Source: Candidatus Brevundimonas phytovorans (GTDB lineage: Bacteria; Pseudomonadota; Alphaproteobacteria; Caulobacterales; Caulobacteraceae). From it: a stretch of DNA of 64,000 nt. The translations under genes and the position numbers were made by a program. The stretch lies in contig CP119309.1 of assembly GCA_029203145.1 (NCBI GenBank), positions 560,501 to 624,500 on the forward strand, in the 5' to 3' direction. The notes under the pieces were generated by a model. The model was not told where the DNA came from. It did no database searches and was given only the letters and a program-made list of their open reading frames with translations. Shown in pieces: positions 1 through 8,528 of the stretch; positions within the stretch are counted from its first letter, which is position 1, and each line of letters starts with the position of its first letter.

Positions 1-167
1 TCCTGAAGCCGGATCAGGCCGTCATAGACCAGGTTGTCGGCGCGGTCGGCGACGGGGGTGAGGGCCAGCCAGCCGACCAGCAGGGCCGTAACCGCCGCCA
101 CCAGCCCCCATTCGATCAGGGCGCGCCGGCCTGTCAGGCCAGCCCCCCGCCAGCCCCGCCCGCGCAT
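1..167 (-). CDS. CHASE2-domain sensor protein, N-terminal fragment
   Basis: The gene runs off the left edge; only the first 55 or so codons are present. The reading begins MRGRGWRGAG, has a basic stretch, then one hydrophobic helix (roughly residues 20-37, EWGLVAAVTALLVGWLAL), followed by a segment with ADNLVYDGLIRLQ. A single N-terminal helix followed by a D-N-x-x-Y-D motif is how CHASE2 extracellular sensor domains begin. In that family the C-terminus is often an adenylate/guanylate cyclase or a kinase, but that part lies outside the window. The ATG lies 3 bases after the stop of the FecR/LysM gene, so the two are surely co-transcribed. CHASE2 assignment is by motif memory, not by a search. 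Confidence 0.65.
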   Translation of the reverse strand, partial: MRGRGWRGAGLTGRRALIEWGLVAAVTALLVGWLALTPVADRADNLVYDGLIRLQ

Positions 168-170
168 CGA

Positions 171-1541
171 TCAGCGTCCGATGCGCAGTTGCTGCGGCTC
201 GGACCAGACCTGAAGCAGTCGGCCAAAGCGGTGACGCGATCCCTGCACCCGCCAGGTATAGACGCCGGGCGGCAGGTCGCTGAGGGTGAAGGCCTGTTCG
301 GCCACGCCCGGCTGATCGACCAGGGGCGGCCCCTCGGCCCGGCCCTCGGCGTCTTCACGCGACAGCTGGAAGCGGAAGTTGGCCTCGCCCTCGCCCTCGG
401 CCTCCCAGCGGAAGCGATAGAAGCGGCGGTTGTCGCGGGTCTCGCTGCCCCAGGCCAGGCCGCCGACGCCGTTGCGGGCGCGGATGAAGCTGTAGGTGGT
501 GCTACGCCCCTCCATCCCCTCCGACGACAGGGCGCTGAGGCGCAGGAAGTAGGCGCCGTCGGCCAGTTCCGCGTAGGTCAGGCGCGGCTGCTCCGGGACG
601 CTGTCGGTCTCGGCGAAGGCGTCGATCATGCCCGCGTCGGTGGCCAGACGCCCGCGATAGGCGGCGGCGCCGCTCAGGGGCGTCAGGGCGAAGTTCACGA
701 CCGGGCCGGACTGGACCTCGTCGGGCTGCGCCAGGGCAGGAGCGGGCAGCAGGGGGACCAGACGCGTGTCGGTCAGACTTGTCGCCACGCCCTGATCGGC
801 GACAGCCACGGCCTCGCTCAGGCCGTCGCCGGAATCCACCGCGACCACGCCTTCGATGACCTCGGTGGCCGAGCGATCGGTATCGTCGTTGAAGGCGACG
901 CGGAAGTCGGTTCCGCGGACGGCGGAGACGGAGACAGGGGTGCGAACCACGAAGCGCCCGGGGCGACGACGCGGGGTGACGCGCGACTCTGCGCGCCCGG
1001 CCTCGACGGTCATGGCGTGATCCACGGCGCCGTTCAGGGCGTAGCGGCGCAGACGGGTCAGGCGAACCCGGCTGTTGGACGGCACGACCACATGGCTGCC
1101 GTCCGACAGGGCCAGTCGGACGAAGGCGTTGGCGCCGGTGGTCAGGACGGCGTCCTCCGACACCGACTGGCCCTGCACCGGCGGGGCGACACGCCGGCCT
1201 TCGCTCAGAGTGACGGCGCCGCGGAAGCTGGCGATTCGGGCCTGATCGGGATCGGCGCGCAGCAGGGAGACCGGGATCGCCAGGGTGCGGCCGATGGGCA
1301 GGCGACGGGGATTGGCCACGCGGTTTTCACGCTGAACCCGGCGATAGTCCGAGGGCTGATTGAGAAAGGCGGCGGCCAGGTCGATCAGGGTGTCGCCGGG
1401 CCGGACCACATAGTCGAGCGTCTCGACGGGCGCCACGGCGGTCGCCGCTGCTCCGGGCGCGGTTCGGGTCTGGGCGAAGCCGGGAGAAGCCGTGACCAGC
1501 GCCGCCGCCAGGCCGGCGATGATCGCTCGGTTTCGGTTCAT
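171..1541 (-). CDS. Secreted LysM and FecR domain protein
   Basis: A 456-residue exported protein. Residues 1-23 are a Sec signal peptide (IIAGLAAALVTASPGFAQ). A LysM peptidoglycan-binding domain follows at about 43-92 (DYVVRPGDTLIDLAAAFLN ... LPIGRTLAIP). A FecR domain occupies roughly 105-245, recognisable by GANAFVRLALSDGSHVVVPS and VRTPVSVSAVRGTDFRV. The C-terminal half looks like fibronectin-like beta domains (LPPGVYTWRVQGSRHRFG near the end). In this architecture FecR is not the TonB-receptor anti-sigma regulator but a periplasmic, wall-bound partner of a sensor. The gene lies between an OmpR-type regulator upstream and a CHASE2 protein 3 bp downstream, so it probably supplies the envelope input of that signalling operon. 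The role is inference; the domains are visible. Confidence 0.85.
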   Translation of the reverse strand: MNRNRAIIAGLAAALVTASPGFAQTRTAPGAAATAVAPVETLDYVVRPGDTLIDLAAAFLNQPSDYRRVQRENRVANPRRLPIGRTLAIPVSLLRADPDQARIASFRGAVTLSEGRRVAPPVQGQSVSEDAVLTTGANAFVRLALSDGSHVVVPSNSRVRLTRLRRYALNGAVDHAMTVEAGRAESRVTPRRRPGRFVVRTPVSVSAVRGTDFRVAFNDDTDRSATEVIEGVVAVDSGDGLSEAVAVADQGVATSLTDTRLVPLLPAPALAQPDEVQSGPVVNFALTPLSGAAAYRGRLATDAGMIDAFAETDSVPEQPRLTYAELADGAYFLRLSALSSEGMEGRSTTYSFIRARNGVGGLAWGSETRDNRRFYRFRWEAEGEGEANFRFQLSREDAEGRAEGPPLVDQPGVAEQAFTLSDLPPGVYTWRVQGSRHRFGRLLQVWSEPQQLRIGR

Positions 1542-1552
1542 GTCTTCGCCTC

Positions 1553-2281
1553 TTATGCGTCCTGGGCCTGCACGTCGCCTGAGAGGGCCTCAAGGGCGTC
1601 AACGCGTTCCAGGCGATAACCGTAGCTGTAAATGGGCGTCAGGCGGAAGCCTTGTTCGGGCCGCAACTCAAGCTTGGTGCGGATGCGCGAGATGTGCATG
1701 TCCAGCGATCGGCTGTTGAGGTTGGGTTCGTTGCCCCAGACGGTCTCGAGGATATAGGTCCGCGACAGGGCGCGGTGCAGGTTGCGGAACAGCAGTTGCG
1801 CCAGGGCGTATTCCTTGGCCGTCAGAACCACGGTCTTGCCGTTGCGCGTCACGCTGCTGGCCGAGTCGTGGAAGACCGTGTCGCCATGAACCTCGGCGCC
1901 GGGGGTCGAAGGCTGGGCGTAGGCGCGGCGCATCAGGGCGTTGATGCGCGCCTCCAGCACGGCGGGGGACAGGGGTTTGGGCAGGTAGTCGTCTGCGCCG
2001 GCGTTCAGCCCGGCGATGATGTCCTCGTCCTCGGCGCGGCTCGTGACCAGCAGCATGGGCGGCGGCGGTTTCAGATTGGTCCGGGCCCAGGCCAGGACTT
2101 CCAGACCCGAGCGGTCGGGCAGGTTCCAGTCCACGATCAGCAGGTCGAAGGTGTCCTTGCGCAGGGCGGAGATCAGAGCCTGGGCTCGAGCGAACAGGAC
2201 GGGGCGATAGCCGGCCGCCTCCGCCACGCCGGAAATGGTTTCCAGCTGGACAGGGTCGTCGTCGAGAACTGCGATCTTCAT
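1553..2281 (-). CDS. OmpR/PhoB-family response regulator
   Basis: A 242-residue regulator. The receiver domain covers residues 1-120 with acidic pocket LDDDP, likely phosphoacceptor Asp51 (LLIVDWNLPDRSGLEVL) and the conserved Lys in DYLPKPLSP. A winged-helix DNA-binding domain covers about 135-235 (VVLTAKEYALAQLLFRN, LDMHISRIRTKL, IYSYGYRLE). The frame is open 60 codons further upstream, but that extension lacks family similarity, so the ATG at 2281 (MKIAVLDDD) is preferred. It is the first gene of an operon with the LysM/FecR and CHASE2 genes; no histidine kinase is adjacent within the window, so its kinase may be the CHASE2 protein or encoded elsewhere. Confidence 0.9.
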   Translation of the reverse strand: MKIAVLDDDPVQLETISGVAEAAGYRPVLFARAQALISALRKDTFDLLIVDWNLPDRSGLEVLAWARTNLKPPPPMLLVTSRAEDEDIIAGLNAGADDYLPKPLSPAVLEARINALMRRAYAQPSTPGAEVHGDTVFHDSASSVTRNGKTVVLTAKEYALAQLLFRNLHRALSRTYILETVWGNEPNLNSRSLDMHISRIRTKLELRPEQGFRLTPIYSYGYRLERVDALEALSGDVQAQDA

Positions 2282-2399
2282 TTTACTGGACGCTCCGGGA
2301 GATCGTCTCAGCATAACGCCTAAGCTGGCGCCTGTGGCCGAAGACCAAGGTCGAGATTGTAAAATCTCGTCACTTGGGGAAGGGTTTGCCCCTCGACTG

Positions 2400-3425
2400 T
2401 TATTGCTCGGGCAAAATAGTTCTAAGTTTTCCGCGAAGGAAGGTTTTGAAACCCGGTTCATCCGCCAGTCGCGCGACGACGGGCCAGGCGACGATTTGCG
2501 CGCGTCGTGCGGGCGGCAGGCGCACCCAGTCCTTCTCCGTTGTGACCAGACCGGCCTCGAACAGGGTCGCCCGATCGGTCAGCAGGGCGAAGTCGCGCTC
2601 GGACAGTTCGGCGTGGTCGGGGAAGGGGACGAAGTCCTTCAGATCGCAACCGGCGGCGATCAGCGAGCGCTCGACCTTCCACGGCTTGGCGATGCCGGCG
2701 AAGCCGACCTGAGGCCCGGACGGCGGGGCGGCGGCGGGCTCCAGCCGAGCGATGAAGACGGGCAGGTCTTTGAAGGTCGCGACCAGTTCGGGATCGGCCT
2801 CGGCCAGGTCGGCGGGCAGCAGGATGACGACCGCGTCCGTCCGCGCCAGCCCGGCCTTTAGCGGTTCGCGCATCGGACCGGACGGAAAGACCGAGCCGTC
2901 GCCGAAGGGCCATTCGTCGCCGCGCGTCTCGCCGTCCACCACGATCAGGCTGAGGGTCTTTTTCAGCGCCGGGTTCTGATGGGCGTCGTCCAGCACCAGG
3001 GCCTGCGCGCCCGCAGCGACGGCCGCCTTGGCGCCGGCCACGCGGTCCCGCGCGATCCAGGCGGGAGCGTCGGCGGCCAGAATCAGAGGCTCGTCGCCCA
3101 CGTCAACGGCGGTGTGGACGGCCAGATCGACCTGAACCGGCCCTTCCAGCGTCCCGCCATAGCCGCGCGACAGGGCGGCGGCCTGGACCCCTTCGGCATG
3201 GAGCAGGCGCAGGACCTCGCGCGCGATCGGCGTCTTGCCTGATCCGCCGACCGTCAGATTGCCGATGGAGATGACCGGCGCGCCGGGATCGACCGGCGTG
3301 GCGCGGGCGATGCGGCGGGCGGTGACGCCGGCCCAGATCCACGAGGCGGGCTTCAGCAGCATGCGCGCCACCGGCGCATGGCGGCGGTCGCGGCTGTACC
3401 ACCAGCGGGGCGTGTTCAGCTTCAT
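2400..3425 (-). CDS. lpxK: Tetraacyldisaccharide 4'-kinase LpxK
   Basis: LpxK phosphorylates the 4' position of the lipid A disaccharide at the inner face of the cytoplasmic membrane. The product is 341 residues, normal for the family. It starts MKLNTPRWWYSRDRRH, has a short hydrophobic N-terminal segment, and carries the LpxK-type P-loop ISIGNLTVGGSGKTP followed by LSRGYGG and DVGDEPLILA. DDAHQNPALKK supplies the second conserved motif. The ATG overlaps the stop codon of waaA by 4 bases, so the two are translationally coupled at the end of the msbA-DUF374-waaA-lpxK operon. An in-frame extension of 17 codons upstream lies inside waaA and is rejected. Confidence 0.96.
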   Translation of the reverse strand: MKLNTPRWWYSRDRRHAPVARMLLKPASWIWAGVTARRIARATPVDPGAPVISIGNLTVGGSGKTPIAREVLRLLHAEGVQAAALSRGYGGTLEGPVQVDLAVHTAVDVGDEPLILAADAPAWIARDRVAGAKAAVAAGAQALVLDDAHQNPALKKTLSLIVVDGETRGDEWPFGDGSVFPSGPMREPLKAGLARTDAVVILLPADLAEADPELVATFKDLPVFIARLEPAAAPPSGPQVGFAGIAKPWKVERSLIAAGCDLKDFVPFPDHAELSERDFALLTDRATLFEAGLVTTEKDWVRLPPARRAQIVAWPVVARLADEPGFKTFLRGKLRTILPEQ

Positions 3426-4723
3426 CGACGGCCTCGCGACGGGGCGGCGGGCAGATGCGCCTGCAAGGCCAGCCACAGCCGGTCCAGCCCGGCGGCGGCG
3501 TCGGCGGCGGCCCGTCTGGCGCGCTCGCCCATGTCGCGCGCCGCGTCAGGGTCGGCCAGCAGGGGGGCGACCACGCCAGGCAGCTCAGCGGGCGACAGCA
3601 CCGAGACCAGTCCGCTGGACTGTTTCAGCATTCGCGTCACGGCGGCCCAGTTGCTGGCGTCGGGGCCGGTGACGACCGGCTTGCCCAGCCGCGCCGGCTC
3701 CAGCGGATTGTGGCCGCCGACGGCGCCGCCGCCCAGCGCTGGCGCGAACGACCCGCCCATGACCACCACGTCGGCCAGCCGCATGAACAGGCCCAGTTCG
3801 CCCAGCGTATCAGCCAGATAGATGTCGGTCTGGTCGGTGATCGGCTGGCGCTGGCTGCGTCGCGCAAAGCTGTAGCCGTCCTGCGCCAGCGAGCGGGCGA
3901 TCTCGTCGGCGCGGTCGGGGTGGCGCGGCACGACGATCAGGAACAGACGGTCGGCCAGATGGTCCAGCGCGCCGACGATGGCCATTTCCTCATGCTCGTG
4001 GGTGCTGGCCGCGACCACGACGGGCCGGTCGTCGATCAGGGCCGACAGACGGCTGAACTCGCCCTTGTCATAGGGCAGGGGTTCGCCCGACAGCTTCAGA
4101 TTGACCTGACCGTCGACGCGGGCGCCGAGCGCCGTCAGCCGGTCGGCGCTGGCCTGATCCTGCGGCCAGACGTGAGCGAAACAGGCCATCAGGGCGCGGG
4201 CCATGCCGGGGGCCTTCTTCCAGCCCTCGGCGGTCTTGTCGGTGATGCGGGCGCTGACCAGGGCCAGGGCGACGCCGCGTTTGCGGGCCGCTGTCAGCAG
4301 GTTCGGCCACAGCTCGCTCTCGACAAAGACGCCGACGGCGGGCCGCCAGTGGTCGAGGAAGGCGGCGACGGCGCCGGGGCTGTCGACCGGTGCGAACTGG
4401 TGGATGACGCCCGCCGGCAGGCGCTGGGCCAAAATCTGCGCCGAGGTCAGCGTGCCGGTCGTGACCAGAACCGTCACGTCGGGGCGGTCTTTGCGGATGC
4501 GTTCAGCCAGCGGCAGGATGGACAGGGCCTCGCCGACGCTGACGCCGTGAATCCAGATCAGCGGCCCGTCGGGGCGCGCCACGCCCGCCAACCCCAGCCG
4601 TTCATCGACCCGCTGCGGGTCTTCCTTGCCCTGTTTGACCCGGGCGTCGAGCAGGCGCGGGGCCAGGGGCTCGATCAGGCGGGTCAGCAGGCGATAGGCG
4701 ATCAGGGCGGGGCTGAAGATCAC
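3422..4723 (-). CDS. waaA: Kdo transferase WaaA
   Basis: A 3-deoxy-D-manno-octulosonic acid transferase that adds Kdo to lipid IVA. The 433-residue product has an N-terminal membrane-proximal helix (PALIAYRLLTRLIEPLAP), the glycosyltransferase-N motif IWIHGVSVGEALS (the conserved S-V-G-E of WaaA), FVESELWPNL, and the C-terminal GT-B donor-binding stretch VVMGGSFAPALGGGAVGGHN with PLEPARLGKPVVTGPD. The GTG at 4723 is chosen as start because it lies 2 bases after the stop of the acyltransferase gene and fits the family N-terminus; an in-frame ATG at 4894 would put 57 unrelated residues over the upstream gene. Confidence 0.95.
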   Translation of the reverse strand: MIFSPALIAYRLLTRLIEPLAPRLLDARVKQGKEDPQRVDERLGLAGVARPDGPLIWIHGVSVGEALSILPLAERIRKDRPDVTVLVTTGTLTSAQILAQRLPAGVIHQFAPVDSPGAVAAFLDHWRPAVGVFVESELWPNLLTAARKRGVALALVSARITDKTAEGWKKAPGMARALMACFAHVWPQDQASADRLTALGARVDGQVNLKLSGEPLPYDKGEFSRLSALIDDRPVVVAASTHEHEEMAIVGALDHLADRLFLIVVPRHPDRADEIARSLAQDGYSFARRSQRQPITDQTDIYLADTLGELGLFMRLADVVVMGGSFAPALGGGAVGGHNPLEPARLGKPVVTGPDASNWAAVTRMLKQSSGLVSVLSPAELPGVVAPLLADPDAARDMGERARRAAADAAAGLDRLWLALQAHLPAAPSRGRR

Positions 4724-4725
4724 GC

Positions 4726-5412
4726 TCAGACGCGCTCCAACCCGGTCAGGGCGTCGGCGCGCGCCTCGACGGCGGTCAGGCGCTCGGTCCATTCGGCGGC
4801 GACCTCGGCCATCTCTGCGCCCTCGGGATACCAGGCCTTGTCCCAGACAATGGCCCCCTTGCCGAAGGGCAGGGGGACGATGGCCTTGTCCCAACTGTTC
4901 AGCCGGATGGCGGGCTTGCAGGAAATGCCGATGAAGAGGACGGGCGCGCCCGAAATCTTCGCCATCAGCGGCAGACCCTCGGCCATCTGGCGCGCCGGGC
5001 CGCGGGGGCCATCCGGGGTCAGGGCCAGACCGCCGACCTTCAGCTGCTTCAGTCCGTCACGCAGGGCCTGGGTGCCCCCCTTGGACTGTTTGGCCTTGTC
5101 CTTGTTGCTGGACGAACCCCGCACGGCCGGGATGCCGAGGCGACCCACGGCGCGCGCAAAGAACTCGCCGTCGGCGCTCAGCGAAACCAGCCCTTTGACC
5201 CGCTGGGCTCGTTGCATAGGCCAGCAGACGGGGGCCAGGGCCAGACGGGAATGCCAGAAGGCGCAGAGCACGCCGCCGCCATTGGCCCAGACCTCTTCGG
5301 CGACCTGTTCGTTTTCATGTTCCCAGCGGATGGTGGCGTAGCAGAAGCGCATCCATTCCGAGAGAATCCAGGCCATCGCGGTCTGGACGATGGGGTTGCG
5401 CAGCGGCCTCAT
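4726..5412 (-). CDS. DUF374 lysophospholipid acyltransferase-family protein
   Basis: A 228-residue protein of the DUF374 branch of the LPLAT superfamily, which transfers acyl groups to membrane lipids or lipid A precursors. Visible features are an N-terminal hydrophobic helix (IVQTAMAWILSEWMRFCY), the catalytic-type FWHSRLALAP segment with its histidine, SLSADGEFFARAVGRLG, the RGSSSNK motif, and the LTPDGPRGPARQMAEG stretch typical of the family. Start and stop overlap its neighbours (ATGA with the MsbA-like gene, 2 bp before waaA), so it belongs to the lipid A operon and is a candidate secondary acyltransferase or phospholipid remodelling enzyme. The exact substrate cannot be read from the sequence. 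Confidence 0.9.
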   Translation of the reverse strand: MRPLRNPIVQTAMAWILSEWMRFCYATIRWEHENEQVAEEVWANGGGVLCAFWHSRLALAPVCWPMQRAQRVKGLVSLSADGEFFARAVGRLGIPAVRGSSSNKDKAKQSKGGTQALRDGLKQLKVGGLALTPDGPRGPARQMAEGLPLMAKISGAPVLFIGISCKPAIRLNSWDKAIVPLPFGKGAIVWDKAWYPEGAEMAEVAAEWTERLTAVEARADALTGLERV

Positions 5413-7271
5413 GCGCCGGTCTCGTCGGGCAGGGGCGAGGCGACGACGGGCGCCGGGCCGTCCAGCGACTGCTGCTTGGCCAGGCGGGCGTAGAGCCCGC
5501 CCTTCTTGACCAGGGCGCCATGCGTGCCCTTTTCGACGACACGACCGGCCTCGATCACATAGATGCGGTCGGCGTTCTGCACTGTGGACAGCCGGTGGGC
5601 GATCATCAGGGTGGCGCGGCCGTGCATCAGCCGCTCCAGCGCCGCCTGAACCAGGGCCTCGCTCTCGGTGTCGAGCGCCGAGGTGGCCTCGTCCAGCAGC
5701 AGGATGGGGGCGTCCTTCAGGAAGGCGCGGGCGATGGCGACACGCTGGCGCTGGCCGCCCGACAGCCGCATCCCGGCCTCGCCGACGCGGGTGGCGTAGC
5801 CCTCGGGCAGGGCGGCGATGAAGTCGTGGGCGGCGGCGGAGCGGGCGGCCTCGATGATCTGCTCGGCGCTGGCGCCCTTGCGGCCATAGGCGATGTTGGC
5901 CGCGATGGTGTCGTCGAACAGGAAGGGCTCCTGCGTCACCAGGGCGATGCGCTCGCGCAGGGATTGCAGCTTCAGGCCGCGGATGTCCTGGCCATTCACC
6001 GTCACGGCCCCGGCGGTCACGTCATAGAAGCGCGGCAGCAGCGACAGGATGGTGGACTTGCCCCCGCCCGACGGGCCGACCAGGGCGATGGTCTCGCCGG
6101 GCTTCACGCTGATGGAGACGTCCGACAGGGTCGGCGGCGCGCCGGTCTCGCCCGTGGTGTCATAGGCGAAGGAGACATGGTCCAGGGCCACGGTCAGCGG
6201 GCCGTCGGGCAGGTCGGCGGCGTCGGCGGCCTCGCGGATTTCGGGTTCGATGTCGAGGGCGCCGAACAGGCGGCGCGCGGCGGTCAGGCCCTCGCTCATC
6301 ACCGTGGCCAGGTTGGTGACCTGACGCAGGGACTGGCCCGCCGCCAGCAGCAGGCCGATGAAGGCGGCGAATCCGCCGACGGTCATGTCGCCTGACTGGG
6401 CGCGGAAGCCGGCATAGGCCATGACGGCGGCGACCACGCCCATGGCCACCAGGTCGCTGGACGGACCGGCGAAGGCGCGGGCGTCGGCGCCCTTGATGAT
6501 ATGACGCTGGCGGCGGGCAACGACCTCGGCCACGCGGGCTTCCTCGGCCGCCTCGCGGTTCTCGATCTTGATCAGGCGCACGCCGTCGAGGTTCTCCATC
6601 AGGGCGGTGGAGAGGTTCTCGGTCTCGGTCATGGCGCCGCGCGCGGCCTTGCGCGTCTTCTTGCCGAAGCGGCGCATGATCAGGCTGACGGCCGGCACGC
6701 CCAGCAGAACGATCAGGGTCAGCCGCCAGTCGATGAAGGCCATCGAGGCGATCACCGCCACCAGGGTCAGGGCGTGCTGGGTGTAGTTGACGACGCCGGT
6801 GGTGAAGGCTTCGCGCACCAGGTTGGCGTCGAACAGGACCGAGGAGACAAAGGCGCCCGAGTGCTGGCTGCGCAGCCGCGACAGGTCAGCGCGGATCATG
6901 GCCGCGAACAGGCGGACCTGGATGTCGCCGACGATGCCGTGGCCCAGCCGATTGACCAGGGCGGCCTGACCGAGCGAGGCCAGGGTGCGGGCGACGGCGA
7001 CGCCCAGGATAGCCAGCGGAATGACCAGCAGCGCCCGCTCGGGCGGAATGTCGAACAGACCCCACAGGCGGATCGGCGCGCCCTGCTGCACGAACAGGCC
7101 GTTGATCGCCGGCTCCAGCAGTTTCAGCAGCACCGCCGACAGGCCGCCGGCCAGGGCGGCGCACAGCATGGAGACGAACAGGGCGGTCTTGTGCCGCGAG
7201 AGATAGTCGCGCCAGATCCGGCCTATCAGGGGGCGAAGCGGTTCGGCCATATCGGTAGCGGGCGTGGTCAT
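5409..7271 (-). CDS. MsbA-like lipid A/lipid exporter ABC transporter
   Basis: A 620-residue half-transporter fusing a six-helix ABC exporter membrane domain (about 15-330) to an ATPase domain (about 365-605). Motifs are Walker A LVGPSGGGKSTIL, signature RLSGGQRQRVAIARAFL, Walker B ILLLDEATSALDTESE and the H-loop MIAHRLSTV. Position at the head of an operon with DUF374, waaA and lpxK argues for an MsbA role: flipping lipid A core across the inner membrane. The start is taken at 7271 (MTTPATDM) behind a GAGAG stretch; 7250 (MAEPLRPL) is a possible alternative. It could alternatively be a generic multidrug exporter, but the neighbours make MsbA more likely. Confidence 0.9.
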   Translation of the reverse strand: MTTPATDMAEPLRPLIGRIWRDYLSRHKTALFVSMLCAALAGGLSAVLLKLLEPAINGLFVQQGAPIRLWGLFDIPPERALLVIPLAILGVAVARTLASLGQAALVNRLGHGIVGDIQVRLFAAMIRADLSRLRSQHSGAFVSSVLFDANLVREAFTTGVVNYTQHALTLVAVIASMAFIDWRLTLIVLLGVPAVSLIMRRFGKKTRKAARGAMTETENLSTALMENLDGVRLIKIENREAAEEARVAEVVARRQRHIIKGADARAFAGPSSDLVAMGVVAAVMAYAGFRAQSGDMTVGGFAAFIGLLLAAGQSLRQVTNLATVMSEGLTAARRLFGALDIEPEIREAADAADLPDGPLTVALDHVSFAYDTTGETGAPPTLSDVSISVKPGETIALVGPSGGGKSTILSLLPRFYDVTAGAVTVNGQDIRGLKLQSLRERIALVTQEPFLFDDTIAANIAYGRKGASAEQIIEAARSAAAHDFIAALPEGYATRVGEAGMRLSGGQRQRVAIARAFLKDAPILLLDEATSALDTESEALVQAALERLMHGRATLMIAHRLSTVQNADRIYVIEAGRVVEKGTHGALVKKGGLYARLAKQQSLDGPAPVVASPLPDETGA

Positions 7272-7362
7272 CGGCTCTCGGTCGAACGGCTGGGGCGCCA
7301 AGTCAAGCCGCGTGGCGAAGCCTGCAGGTGACGCGGTGCGCTTTCATCGCTATCTGCGGCTT

Positions 7363-8028
7363 ATGCAGCGCTATGATCTGACCACGGCGATGGGCCGATT
7401 CAAGGCGCATTGGTCCTATTTCTGGAAGGACCACGCCTTCCTCCGCACGGCCTTCACCAACGCCCACTGGCTGGGGCCGGACCTGGTGCGCACCAATCAG
7501 CCGTCGCCGGGACAACTGGCCTATTGGCGTCGGCGCGGGATCAAGACGGTCATCAACCTGCGCGGGCAGCGTGACGAGGCCTATTACTGGCTGGAGAAGG
7601 CCGCCTGTGAGCGGCTGGGTCTGACCCTGATCGACGCCCCGTTGGACTCACGCGACGCGCCGGGCCGCGACCGCATCGACCGGGCGCGTGAACTGTTCAA
7701 GACCATCGAGTATCCGGCCCTGATCCACTGCAAGTCGGGGGCGGACCGGGCGGGGATGATGGCGGTGCTGTATCGTCACTTCCATCTGGGCGAGCCGATC
7801 TCGGCGGCCATGTCGGAACTGGGCAAGCGCACCCTGCACAGCCGCGAGGGCCTGACCGGGGTGCTGGACTATGTGCTGGAGAAGTACGTCAACGAGGTCG
7901 AGCCGACCGGCGTCAGCTTCGAGGAATGGATCCACAGCGACGCCTATGATCCCAAGGCCATCCGCGCCGAGTTCAAGTCTGGCTGGTGGGGCCGGCTGGT
8001 CGTCGACCGCCTGCTGAAGCGCGAGTAA
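7363..8028 (+). CDS. Dual-specificity/tyrosine phosphatase-family protein
   Basis: A 221-residue cytoplasmic cysteine phosphatase. The active-site loop is HCKSGADRAGMM, matching HCx5R with nucleophile Cys and the P-loop Arg; the general acid is probably the Asp in APLDSRDAP. An upstream IKTVINLRGQRDE motif is typical of the DSP/SiwH-like bacterial group. It starts at the ATG MQRYDLTTAMGRF; the open frame begins 33 codons earlier but that part overlaps the 5' end of the divergent MsbA-like gene. It is the only plus-strand gene in the first 24 kb and sits divergently from the lipid A operon. Substrate unknown: protein, phosphoinositide or lipid phosphate are all possible for this family. Confidence 0.85.
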   Translation: MQRYDLTTAMGRFKAHWSYFWKDHAFLRTAFTNAHWLGPDLVRTNQPSPGQLAYWRRRGIKTVINLRGQRDEAYYWLEKAACERLGLTLIDAPLDSRDAPGRDRIDRARELFKTIEYPALIHCKSGADRAGMMAVLYRHFHLGEPISAAMSELGKRTLHSREGLTGVLDYVLEKYVNEVEPTGVSFEEWIHSDAYDPKAIRAEFKSGWWGRLVVDRLLKRE

Positions 8029-8043
8029 AACCTAACCTCCCGG

Positions 8044-8244
8044 TCAGCCCCAAGGCCCGCGTTTGGGGCCGTGTTGCGCGGTCTCGGCGTCTCGGCGCGC
8101 CTTGCGGTCAGCCTCCCATTGGCGGAACCAGCGGGCGTAGTTGCGCTCGCGGCCCAAGACGATCAGCCACAGGGCCAGGACGCTGATCAGAGAGATGATC
8201 CCGAACAGCTGTTGTCCGTCGAGGGTCTGGCCGAACAGGGTCAA
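8044..8244 (-). CDS. Small single-pass membrane protein
   Basis: A 66-residue protein with one clear transmembrane helix (LFGIISLISVLALWLIVLG, about residues 13-31) followed by an arginine- and tryptophan-rich cytoplasmic tail (RERNYARWFRQWEADRKARRD). The start codon overlaps the stop of the preceding small gene by 4 bases (ATGA), so the pair is coupled. No family recognised. It converges on the phosphatase gene, whose stop is 16 bp away. Confidence 0.6.
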   Translation of the reverse strand: MTLFGQTLDGQQLFGIISLISVLALWLIVLGRERNYARWFRQWEADRKARRDAETAQHGPKRGPWG

Positions 8245-8429
8245 GGTCGCGGCTCCGCGTTACGAGACGGATGATGATGCCCGGATTCGGCCGGGGTGAT
8301 GGGGTCGTTCCAGGCGGTGTCCTGATCTTCGCCGGGTCGGGGCGCGTGCGCGGGGCCCTTCTTCACGACCCAGACGACGGCGACCACGGCCAGGATCACA
8401 AGCAGCAGGACGATCAGGGTGGGCGTCAT
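8241..8429 (-). CDS. Small single-pass membrane protein
   Basis: A 62-residue protein: one N-terminal transmembrane helix (LIVLLLVILAVVAVVWVV) and a hydrophilic histidine- and proline-rich tail. The ATG at 8429 is preferred because a strong Shine-Dalgarno GAAGAGG lies 8 or so bases upstream; the GTG at 8438 lies inside that sequence. It overlaps the next small membrane gene by 4 bases. Function not recognised; the pair may be a two-subunit small membrane complex, which is speculation. Confidence 0.6.
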   Translation of the reverse strand: MTPTLIVLLLVILAVVAVVWVVKKGPAHAPRPGEDQDTAWNDPITPAESGHHHPSRNAEPRP

Positions 8430-8446
8430 GATGATCACCTCTTCAG

Positions 8447-8487
8447 AAACGCCAAAGGCGGCTGACGAGAAAGCGCGTCAGCCGCCT
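8447..8487 (-). terminator. Probable terminator downstream of the DUF4170 gene
   Basis: A perfect 12-bp stem (AGGCGGCTGACG at 8456-8467 pairing with 8476-8487, 8-nt loop) sits between the DUF4170 stop and the next small gene. Read on the minus strand it is followed by TTTGGCGTTTC, a modest U-rich tail. A second hairpin (CCTCGCC, loop GTGA, GGCGAGG, 8503-8520) lies just before it. Likely ends the pmbA-cysQ-DUF4170 transcript. Confidence 0.6.
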
Positions 8488-8528
8488 GTGCGGTTCCGTA
8501 AACCTCGCCGTGAGGCGAGGGCGGCAGA

